A stretch of 64,000 bases of DNA from NCBI GenBank assembly GCA_026391435.1, contig JAPLEJ010000045.1, positions 1 through 64,000 of the forward strand, in the 5' to 3' direction. Of the stretch, positions 1-8,178 are shown piece by piece (position 1 is the first letter of the stretch; each line of letters begins with the position of its first letter). The position numbers were made by a program, and so were the translations under genes. The notes beneath the pieces were generated by a model. It saw only the letters and a list, made by a program, of their open reading frames with translations, was not told the origin of the DNA and did not search any database. This DNA is from Bacteroidota bacterium. GTDB lineage: Bacteria; Bacteroidota; Bacteroidia; Chitinophagales; Chitinophagaceae.

Positions 1-17
1 GAAGTGCGCGTGATGCG

Positions 18-97
18 GTGACCTTCCCTTCGCAGGCATTACCCTGTTCAGGTTCAACGGGTTTTTTCTCAGCTTTTTACAGCACCCCGAGGACAGA
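18..97 (-). promoter_or_regulatory. TPP (thiamin pyrophosphate) riboswitch, THI element; regulated gene lies left of the window
   Basis: Reverse complement reads GGGGTGCTGTAAAAAGCTGAGAAAAAACCCGTTGAACCTGAACAGGGTAATGCCTGCGAAGGGAA, matching the conserved thi-box blocks (GGGGTGC, CTGAGA, ACCCGTTGAACCTGA, GGGTAATGCCTGCG, AGGGAA). Confidence 0.93.
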
Positions 98-177
98 ACA
101 AAAATAGTGCGAATAATTCATATCAGCAACTGTAACTTTGTCCTTGGTATTTCGTTTAAAGGAATAAACACACATTT

Positions 178-966
178 ATGAAAAAGCTAATGCTCGGCTT
201 CATCTTACTCACCGGCTGTACACTGAATGCGCAACAAAAAGGAACCATCGTTTACGATGATAATGTAGAAGTTCGCCAAGTTCCTAATTTTACAGCTATT
301 AAAGTTTCAAACGCAATTGATTTATACCTGACACAATCCAATGATACCAAAGTGGCGGTGAGTGCTTCTAATGATGAAATAAGAGATCAAATTATAACCG
401 AAGTCCAAGGTGGCACATTAATTATAAAATTAAAAGAAAATGGATCTTGGTTTAATTGGAAAAAGTGGGGTAATTATAAAACCAAAGCCTATGTGAGTGT
501 GAAAGATATTTATGCAATCATCGCTTCTGGTGCCAGTGATGTTCATATTATTAATCAAATCGAATCTCCTAAAATCAGTATAAAATTAACCGGTGCTTCT
601 GATTTGGATGGTGAATTTTTATCAACTTCATTGGTTTTTGATTTAACGGGTGCTTCGCATTGTAAAGCAAAAGTACAATCCAATTCCATTTCAATCACCA
701 CAACTGGAGCTTCTCAAATTGAATTAACTGGAAATGTAGATGATTTATCAGCAGTGGTTTCAGGAGCAAGTGACGCTAAACTTTATAATTTAGCAGCCAA
801 AGCGGCGATCCTTAATTCATCAGGAGCAAGTAATATTAAAGCATCTGTTTCTGAACTTTTAAAAGCAAATGCAAATGGAGCAAGTAGTATCGATTACAAA
901 GGTAATCCGAATATAAAAGAATCTACATCTTCGGGTGCTTCTAATATTAGACGCCGAGGTGAATAG
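178..966 (+). CDS. DUF2807 (head GIN domain) family putative adhesin, secreted
   Basis: Signal peptide; repeated GAS(D/N/H/S) turns typical of DUF2807 beta-helix proteins. Confidence 0.8.
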   Translation: MKKLMLGFILLTGCTLNAQQKGTIVYDDNVEVRQVPNFTAIKVSNAIDLYLTQSNDTKVAVSASNDEIRDQIITEVQGGTLIIKLKENGSWFNWKKWGNYKTKAYVSVKDIYAIIASGASDVHIINQIESPKISIKLTGASDLDGEFLSTSLVFDLTGASHCKAKVQSNSISITTTGASQIELTGNVDDLSAVVSGASDAKLYNLAAKAAILNSSGASNIKASVSELLKANANGASSIDYKGNPNIKESTSSGASNIRRRGE

Positions 967-1007
967 AAAGTTAATGTTTATAATTTAGTTAAAAAAAAAG
1001 AAAATCT

Positions 1008-2675
1008 TTACAGATTTCCTTTTTTTAGTTCAGACACAGCATGATCAACTGCTCTAGCAGTTAATGCCATATAAGTAAGTGAGGGGTTTTGACAAGCGGA
1101 AGATGCCATCGCAGAGCCGTCAGTGATAAATACATTTTTTGCATCGTGCATTTGGTTCCATTTATTTAATACTGATGTTTTAGGATCCTTACCCATACGA
1201 GCAGTTCCCATTTCATGAATACAAAATCCTGGAGCAGGCATATTGTCGTATGTAGATATATTTTTTATACCAGCGGCTTCCAACATTTCGGCGGCACTAT
1301 TTTTCATATCAACACGCATCTTCATTTCATTGTCCTTAAATTCACAATCAATATCTAAGGTGGGTAATCCCCATTTGTCTTTTTTATTTTTGTTTAAAGT
1401 CACTTTGTTTTCATAATAAGGAAGATGCTCTCCCCATGATCCCCATCCCATTGACCAATTTCCTGGCTCGGTGATACTTTCTTTTAATTCAACACCTATA
1501 CCATTAGAACTTCCTCCTCTTCGAGAAGCGCCTCCTTGATATCCAAAACCACGAAGGTATCCAGCAGAGGATCCTCCGTCTAAATTTCTAAAACGAGGAA
1601 CATAAATACCATTAGGGCGACGACCATAAGTATATTTATCTAAGAAGCCGTCAAAATCTCCACCTGCGCCAACGCCATAGTGATGGTCCATTAAATTATG
1701 ACCTACTTGTTGGCTGCTGTTTCCGAATCCATTTGGAAACACTTCTGACACCGAGTTTAATAAAATATGAGTAGTGCCTAAAGTGGATGCATTAAGAAAA
1801 ACAATTTTCGCAAAATACTCCTCGGTTTTATTTGTGTTCGCATCCAATATTCGAACCCCTTTTGCACGACCTGTTTCTTTATCGTATAAAATTTCAGTGG
1901 TGATTGCATCGGGTCTTAAGGTTAAGTTGCCTGTAGCAGTGGCTGCGGGTAGGGTAGCAGAGTTAGAGCTAAAATAGCCACCAAAAGGACATCCTTGATG
2001 ACATTTATTTCGAAATTGACAAGGGCCGCGTGTGCCAATTTTAGCTGTATGGTTTGCCGATCTTCCAATAATCATGGGTCTTCCCATTTTTGTTTTCAAA
2101 TTATCCGCTACCATTTTTTCAACACAGTTCATTTCCATAGCAGGCTGAAATTCACCATCGGGTAAATTAGGAATACCATCTTTATTACCACTAATGCCTG
2201 CAAATTTTTCAACATAGCTATACCAAGGAGCCAAGTCGTTGTATCGAATTGGCCAATCGGTGCCATGACCATCTTTTGCATTTGCTTCAAAATCAAGATC
2301 ACTCCATCGATAACTTTGACGTCCCCACATTAAGGAACGACCACCCACATGATTTCCACGAATCCAATCAAAAGGTTTTACAGGATTGTATGGATTTTCG
2401 ATATCGTTTACAAAAAACTTTTTTGAAACCTCATCATATGCATAGCACTTACTTTGAATGGGAGAATTTTTTCTATCCTCCTCGGTAATGCGGTTGCGAT
2501 GTGTTAATTCCCAAGGTTCTTTTTCGGTTCCTTGATAATCTTTTATATGTTCAACATTACGTCCTCTTTCGAGGAGTAAGGTTTTAAGTCCTTTTTCGGT
2601 AAGTTCTTTTGCAGCCCAGCCTCCGGAAATACCTGAGCCTACTACAATGGCATCAAAAATGTTGGAACTAGTCAT
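1008..2675 (-). CDS. GMC family FAD-dependent oxidoreductase
   Basis: N-terminal FAD motif GSGISGGWAAKELTEKGLKTLLLERG, C-terminal NPSLTYMALTARA, GMC-type CHQGCPFGG. Confidence 0.88.
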   Translation of the reverse strand: MTSSNIFDAIVVGSGISGGWAAKELTEKGLKTLLLERGRNVEHIKDYQGTEKEPWELTHRNRITEEDRKNSPIQSKCYAYDEVSKKFFVNDIENPYNPVKPFDWIRGNHVGGRSLMWGRQSYRWSDLDFEANAKDGHGTDWPIRYNDLAPWYSYVEKFAGISGNKDGIPNLPDGEFQPAMEMNCVEKMVADNLKTKMGRPMIIGRSANHTAKIGTRGPCQFRNKCHQGCPFGGYFSSNSATLPAATATGNLTLRPDAITTEILYDKETGRAKGVRILDANTNKTEEYFAKIVFLNASTLGTTHILLNSVSEVFPNGFGNSSQQVGHNLMDHHYGVGAGGDFDGFLDKYTYGRRPNGIYVPRFRNLDGGSSAGYLRGFGYQGGASRRGGSSNGIGVELKESITEPGNWSMGWGSWGEHLPYYENKVTLNKNKKDKWGLPTLDIDCEFKDNEMKMRVDMKNSAAEMLEAAGIKNISTYDNMPAPGFCIHEMGTARMGKDPKTSVLNKWNQMHDAKNVFITDGSAMASSACQNPSLTYMALTARAVDHAVSELKKGNL

Positions 2676-2873
2676 TTCATGAAAGTTTTTAATGGTACTT
2701 ATTATCTATCATACAAAATACAAAAAATTATATTAACAGGCTAATCAATTTTAGGAAAAATTTAAACAAGAGTGTTCAAAACTTAATCGCTTAATTTTTT
2801 TTACTTACAAGTTTAGTACTTATTGGATATTTTTCAAATGCGATAAAAACAAAGAAGAATAAGATATTACATA

Positions 2874-2909
2874 ATAGAAAAAGGGCTTCAATGAAAGCCC
2901 TTTTTCTAT
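2874..2909. terminator. Bidirectional hairpin terminator (15 bp perfect stem)
   Basis: ATAGAAAAAGGGCTT-caatga-AAGCCCTTTTTCTAT. Confidence 0.85.
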
Positions 2910-2934
2910 GCTATGGCAATAATACCTTTAGTAT

Positions 2935-3411
2935 TTAGAAGTTATAAAACAGTTTTAACCCTATTACTTTTAAACTATAATTATTACTTACTGATATATT
3001 GGTATAACTGGCAACTAGATCAATTTTTTCAAAACCATACCCTATTTGAGGACTTATAGCGAAGCCGCCAACGCCACCTGATCCAGCAGTTAAATTTCCG
3101 TATCCAATTCCTAAACCTGGTTTAAAATTGCCAGCTTTGAAATTTGCGCCTACTAAAACAGGAATTATACCCCAAGAGCCCCCATCAGAACTAAAAGTGT
3201 TATATCCAGCTTGAATATATCCTTCAAAATTTTCTGAGATATCTGTTTTTCCGATAATATCAATACCAAATCCCATAGTTGACTTTCCGCCTGTGCCTGC
3301 AGTATAGGAGGCGATACCTCCGCCGGCACTAAATTTGAATTTTTTAGTTTGTGCATTTGTAACTGTAATAATCCCTAAAATAATAGCAGATAGTAATTAA
3401 TATTTTTTCAT
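2935..3411 (-). pseudogene. Outer-membrane beta-barrel protein gene with in-frame TAA at codon 5 of the signal peptide
   Basis: Reading from ATG at 3411: MKKY*LLSAIILGIITVTNAQTKKFKFSAGGGIASYTAGTGGKSTMGFGIDIIG... to terminal ...LKLFYNF; stop codon at 3397-3399, otherwise open to 2935. Confidence 0.7.
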
Positions 3412-3633
3412 AAAATTAATTTTCATTCCTACTCATTTGGCTTTTCGGAAACGCCCCGTTTGAATGGTTGCTGGACTCCATCTTATAGAATAAATATAAC
3501 ATATTTTAAATCCCCATTCAATTATTATTAATGGAATACTTTTTGCATATAGCAACTTTCAAATTACTTCTATTTAAATAGTAATTGGTAAAAGGGTAGT
3601 ATGCAACTAGTTAAATACTTGCAGCTCAATCAA

Positions 3634-5160
3634 TTATTTGAAAATACTCATTTTCTCATCATATATCGGGCTTTGAATACTTAATAAGTCTAAAACACTG
3701 TGAAATATATGATGCTGGGTCAAAATCGAATTGGGCTTATATTGTTTTGAATTATTATTGGACAGCCATACAAGAAAAGGAATTTCATATTGTTCTTTTG
3801 GCGCTATACTCATAGGCAAACCATGCATATATAAATTGTTTTCTCCCAAAGATTCTCCATGGTCTGAAATAAAAATCATTGCTTTTTTGTAGTCTTTTAA
3901 CTGATCCAAGTCTTTAATTAGCTTAGATAATATATAGTCAGTATATACAATGGTATTGTCATACGCATTTAAAAGTTCGGCTTGAGAACATTTTGCTAAT
4001 TCAACACTATTGCAAACAGGTTTAAAAATTTCAAACTTAGGAGGATACTTCTTACTATAGGAAGGACCGTGACTTGTGCTGGTATGTAATACTACTAATA
4101 TCTTATTACTTTTACTAGATGCTATTTGTTCTTTTAATCCCGATAGGAGCACTTCGTCATAATTACAACCTTCCCCTTCACAATTTTGCATTAACGCTTC
4201 CTTGTTTTGATAATTCTTAATATGCAAAGGCGATTCGCCCCAATTGGTTGTTCTCCAAATCACCTCTACCTTATTTCTAAATAAATAGTTAGGCAAAGTT
4301 TCATATAAATCATTATTAGCTTCATGTTCTAAAATACATTTCACACCAGCACTAGTATAAGTTGCACCCGAGGTAGCATTAAAGTGGGATAAGTTAGGGG
4401 TATTAGAAAGCAGTGGGTTTGTATTTTTTTTGTAGTCATAAAGTGAAAAATTTTGCTTCCTTGAAGATTCGCCTATAACCAATACAACAACTGACTTTTC
4501 ATTGTCTTTAATAGTAGCATCTGGTAAAATAATTTCTTTTCTGTTTTTATTACGCTCTTCAATAAAGTGGAGCGTAAGATTGGCAGTGTAGGACCAAGGC
4601 ATTACCAAACCCCCTAGCTTACCCGAATTTTTATCGATCCATAACCAATTCTTGGAATTTACAAATGCTAAAACCAGAATAATTGAAAAAGTAAGAGCAG
4701 TGGCAATTAAAAATTTCTTAAATGTATTTTTTACAATTTTCACTCTAATTATAAAAATACATGGGATGATTCCGAAAATAATGATGTAGAAGATTAATTT
4801 AAATGAAAAAAAACTTGACGCCTCTCCGAATCTAGTATTAAGTATATTACTAATCATGCCACCATCTACAATAATACTGTATGTATTTATAAAGTATATT
4901 GAAATTGCATTAAGAATAAAACAAATGACGATTAGTATTTTACCAACCATCCCTGAAGCGTAAAATATGATGAAAAAAATAAAGAAATGTAATGCAACAA
5001 CAACAACCGCTAGACTAACAATGGTCGCTAATCCACTTAAGGTTGTATAATCAAGGCTCTTGCAAGCAAATTCGAAAAATGGGTAATGAAACAGTAATAA
5101 ATTAAGTATGCTTATTAATAATACAAATTGGGTTGTTTTTAAGTGGTTTATTTTGAACAT
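3634..5160 (-). CDS. Phosphoethanolamine transferase (EptA-like, sulfatase fold)
   Basis: N-terminal TM helices; GESSRKQNFSLYDYKKNTNP, TSGATYTSAGVKCIL nucleophile region, ISDHGESLGE metal motif. Confidence 0.85.
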   Translation of the reverse strand: MFKINHLKTTQFVLLISILNLLLFHYPFFEFACKSLDYTTLSGLATIVSLAVVVVALHFFIFFIIFYASGMVGKILIVICFILNAISIYFINTYSIIVDGGMISNILNTRFGEASSFFSFKLIFYIIIFGIIPCIFIIRVKIVKNTFKKFLIATALTFSIILVLAFVNSKNWLWIDKNSGKLGGLVMPWSYTANLTLHFIEERNKNRKEIILPDATIKDNEKSVVVLVIGESSRKQNFSLYDYKKNTNPLLSNTPNLSHFNATSGATYTSAGVKCILEHEANNDLYETLPNYLFRNKVEVIWRTTNWGESPLHIKNYQNKEALMQNCEGEGCNYDEVLLSGLKEQIASSKSNKILVVLHTSTSHGPSYSKKYPPKFEIFKPVCNSVELAKCSQAELLNAYDNTIVYTDYILSKLIKDLDQLKDYKKAMIFISDHGESLGENNLYMHGLPMSIAPKEQYEIPFLVWLSNNNSKQYKPNSILTQHHIFHSVLDLLSIQSPIYDEKMSIFK

Positions 5161-5296
5161 AGCTGAATTTGAAAAATGAGCTTTAATAGCTATTTAAAAA
5201 TACTAAATTAATTAGACTTTGACCATTGCCAACTATTCACTCAATAGCCCCTCAAATTCCCCTTTCTTCCCTAATTACACATCCACCCCAATAAAC

Positions 5297-5327
5297 TTGG
5301 TTAGGAAGGAATATTGGCGTAACTTTG
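5297..5327 (+). promoter_or_regulatory. Putative Bacteroidota-type promoter for tRNA-fMet (-33 TTG, -7 TAACTTTG)
   Basis: TTGG at 5297 and TAACTTTG at 5320-5327, about 20 bp apart, 12 nt upstream of the tRNA. Confidence 0.55.
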
Positions 5328-5339
5328 CCGTCCAAACAT

Positions 5340-5411
<72 letters not shown>

Positions 5412-5428
5412 CATCATCCCGGGGAATT

Positions 5429-6298
5429 ATGAAAGTGGGCTTTGTAAATATTTTTGGGAAACCGAACGCAGGTAAAAGCACTTTACTGAACGCCATTATG
5501 GGCGAGAAGATGGCTATTGTCTCGTCTAAGGTCCAAACTACAAGGCATAGGATCAAGGCCTTTTTGAACAAGGAAAATGAGTATCAAATCATCTTTTCAG
5601 ATACACCTGGTATTATTGACCCTAAGTACAAGCTTCATGAGCGTATGATGGGTGCTGTAAAATCTGCCTTGGAAGACGCAGATATTGCATTATTGATGGT
5701 GGATATGAGAGATGATTTAGCCGAAGTGGATGCTATATTTAGTGCCCTTAAGCTAAAAGTGCCTTGTATTGTGGTGCTAAACAAGTCGGATTTGGCAGTT
5801 GGCACACAAGTTAAAGAGGCGAATGCCTTTTTTAAAGCAAAGTCCTATTGTAGTAAAGTTATTTCGATTAGTGCCTTGAATAAGAGCGATATAGAGCGGT
5901 TACTGAAAGTAATTTTAGAACTTACACCTGAGGGAGAACCCTTTTATAGCCAGGAGGATTTAAGTGATTTGCCGACTAAGTTTTTTGTGAGCGAAATGAT
6001 TCGTGAAAAGATATACCAGCTGTTTGGGGAGGAAATCCCATATCATAGCGCGGTATTGGTGAACTCCTTTAAGCAGCAGCCTTTGTTGATTAAAATTCAG
6101 GCAGATATTATTGTAAACCGAGAAACACAAAAGGCCATTATTATTGGGGAGGGCGGGAAGATGATTAAGGAGATTGGGACATTGGCCAGGAAGGATATTG
6201 AGGAGTTTATAGGGTCCAAGGTTTACCTTGAACTATTTGTGAAGGTGAAGCCTAAATGGCGTGATAGCGATTTGAAGTTAAAAGAATTTGGGTATTAA
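5429..6298 (+). CDS. era: GTPase Era
   Basis: MKVGFVNIFGKPNAGKSTLL, DTPG, NKSD, C-terminal KH domain (VILVNRETQKAIIIGEGGKMIKEIG-like). Start corrected from 5219, which reads through the tRNA. Confidence 0.96.
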   Translation: MKVGFVNIFGKPNAGKSTLLNAIMGEKMAIVSSKVQTTRHRIKAFLNKENEYQIIFSDTPGIIDPKYKLHERMMGAVKSALEDADIALLMVDMRDDLAEVDAIFSALKLKVPCIVVLNKSDLAVGTQVKEANAFFKAKSYCSKVISISALNKSDIERLLKVILELTPEGEPFYSQEDLSDLPTKFFVSEMIREKIYQLFGEEIPYHSAVLVNSFKQQPLLIKIQADIIVNRETQKAIIIGEGGKMIKEIGTLARKDIEEFIGSKVYLELFVKVKPKWRDSDLKLKEFGY

Positions 6299-6380
6299 TG
6301 TAATTATAAAATAAATACACTTATTGTATTGATTTTTAATTATTTATACTATTATAATTGAATATTAAATTTAATTTATT

Positions 6381-7724
6381 ATGAGTTATACAGTGGCCAT
6401 TGTTGGAAGGCCTAACGTAGGGAAAAGTACTTTGTTTAATCGTTTCTTAGAGGAGCGTAAAGCCATTGTGGACGATATTAGTGGTGTAACTAGAGACCGC
6501 CAATATGGGGTCACTGAATGGAATGGTAAAACATTTAATGTCATTGATACAGGCGGTTTTGTACCCGACTCTCGTGATATGTTTGAAACAGAAATTCGCA
6601 AACAAGTTAAGATAGCCATTGAAGAAGCCAATGCCATCATCTTTATGGTGGATGCAGCAGTCGGTTTAACCGATCTAGATTCCTCTATGGCCAATATGCT
6701 TCGTAGAAGTACAAAGCCTGTATATGTGTGCGTGAATAAGGTAGATAACTCAACTAGGGCTTTAGAAGGAACCGAGTTTTATGGTATGGGCTTTGAGCAC
6801 AATTATTTTGTGAGTTCGATTTCGGGAAGTGGTACAGGTGAATTATTAGATGCTGTGACCACAGGAATGAAAGATGAGCCTGTGAAAGTTGTCAATGCTG
6901 ATTTACCCGAAGGTGCCGATCCTGAGGAGGAAATTGCCATTCCAAAGATTGCCATTATGGGACAACCTAATGTGGGTAAATCTAGTTTATTGAATGCCAT
7001 GATAGGTCAGGATAGAACCATTGTATCGGATATTGCAGGTACGACTCGTGACACCATTCATACCCATTATAATATGTTCCAAAAGGAATTTGTTTTAATT
7101 GATACGGCTGGTATTAGACGAAAAAACAAGGAGAAAGATGATTTAGAATTTTATTCAATTATACGTGCTATTAAAGCCATGGATGAGGCAGATATTTGCT
7201 TATTGGTCATTGATGCTTTAAAAGGAGTCACTGCCCAGGATTTAAGCATATTTGGCTTGGCCGCTAAAAAAGGGAAGGGCATTGTGGTATTGGTGAATAA
7301 ATGGGATCTGATTGAAAAAGAGACCAATACAGCAAGGGATTACGAGAAAGTGTTGAAGGACAAACTGGCACCTTTTACGGATGTTCCTGTTCTTTTCATA
7401 TCTGCACTTGAGAAAACTAGGATTTTCAAGGCTATTGAACTTGCTTTGGATGTATATGAGAATAAGCACCGTAAAGTGGCTACTTCTAAACTGAATGATA
7501 TTATGTTAAAAGTGGTTCAAAATTACCAAGCACCGGTGGTAAGAGGCCATATCATTAAAATCAAATTTGTGTCTCAATTGCCTACAAGAGTGCCTAGTTT
7601 CGCCTTTTTTACCAATTTCCCAGATGATATCAAAACCCCTTATCGTAATTACCTTGAAAACCAAATCAGGGCTAATTTCAAGTTTACTGGGGTCCCCATT
7701 AGGATTTATTTCCGCAAAAAATAA
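6381..7724 (+). CDS. der: Ribosome-associated GTPase Der (EngA)
   Basis: Two tandem G domains (GRPNVGKSTLFN and GQPNVGKSSLLN) plus C-terminal KH-like domain. Confidence 0.97.
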   Translation: MSYTVAIVGRPNVGKSTLFNRFLEERKAIVDDISGVTRDRQYGVTEWNGKTFNVIDTGGFVPDSRDMFETEIRKQVKIAIEEANAIIFMVDAAVGLTDLDSSMANMLRRSTKPVYVCVNKVDNSTRALEGTEFYGMGFEHNYFVSSISGSGTGELLDAVTTGMKDEPVKVVNADLPEGADPEEEIAIPKIAIMGQPNVGKSSLLNAMIGQDRTIVSDIAGTTRDTIHTHYNMFQKEFVLIDTAGIRRKNKEKDDLEFYSIIRAIKAMDEADICLLVIDALKGVTAQDLSIFGLAAKKGKGIVVLVNKWDLIEKETNTARDYEKVLKDKLAPFTDVPVLFISALEKTRIFKAIELALDVYENKHRKVATSKLNDIMLKVVQNYQAPVVRGHIIKIKFVSQLPTRVPSFAFFTNFPDDIKTPYRNYLENQIRANFKFTGVPIRIYFRKK

Positions 7725-7807
7725 ATTTTAACTAAAATTTGGATTTTTTGACACATAATAATATCTTCGCATTCGTATTAAATACCAAACTTAAAACCAT
7801 TTTTAAA

Positions 7808-7975
7808 ATGAAAAAAGTATTCGCAATCTTAGCTATCGCTGCATTAACTGCTTGTGGTGGTGCTTCTACTGAAGCAAAAACTGATACAGCTGCTGCTGCA
7901 ACTGTTGATACAGCTGCTCATGCAACTGTTGACACTGCTGCTCATGCAACAACTGATACAGCTGCAAAGAAGTAA
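7808..7975 (+). CDS. Small lipoprotein with T/D/A-rich 8-residue repeats
   Basis: MKKVFAILAIAALTACGG lipobox followed by ATVDTAAH repeats; start corrected from 7739. Confidence 0.75.
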   Translation: MKKVFAILAIAALTACGGASTEAKTDTAAAATVDTAAHATVDTAAHATTDTAAKK

Positions 7976-8011
7976 TCTCAAAAGATTATAAATAACTTCT
8001 TGCAAGAAGGT

Positions 8012-8045
8012 CCTTCCCAATAATATTGGGAAGGATTTTTTATTT
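8012..8045 (+). terminator. Intrinsic terminator
   Basis: CCTTCCCAAT-aat-ATTGGGAAGG followed by ATTTTTTATTTT. Confidence 0.9.
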
Positions 8046-8178
8046 TAAGGCCATCCAACAGAAATCCTATGATAATTTCCCATCTTTGGCACTAATATTG
8101 CCTTATTAGGGTAGATATGACCTTAAAGCTATTATAGATCTAGGGTATGTCATTTTGACTATTAAAAATTGAGTAACA

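Noticed and set aside
1774-2488. Plus-strand ORFs of 67 and 79 aa opposite the GMC gene
   Set aside because: Antisense to a confident coding gene; no recognisable features.
3165-3356. 63-aa minus-strand ORF overlapping the barrel gene
   Set aside because: Alternate frame of the barrel gene; no signal peptide or family features.
6386-7469. Minus-strand ORFs of 102, 65 and 75 aa opposite der
   Set aside because: Shadow ORFs in a strongly conserved GTPase gene.
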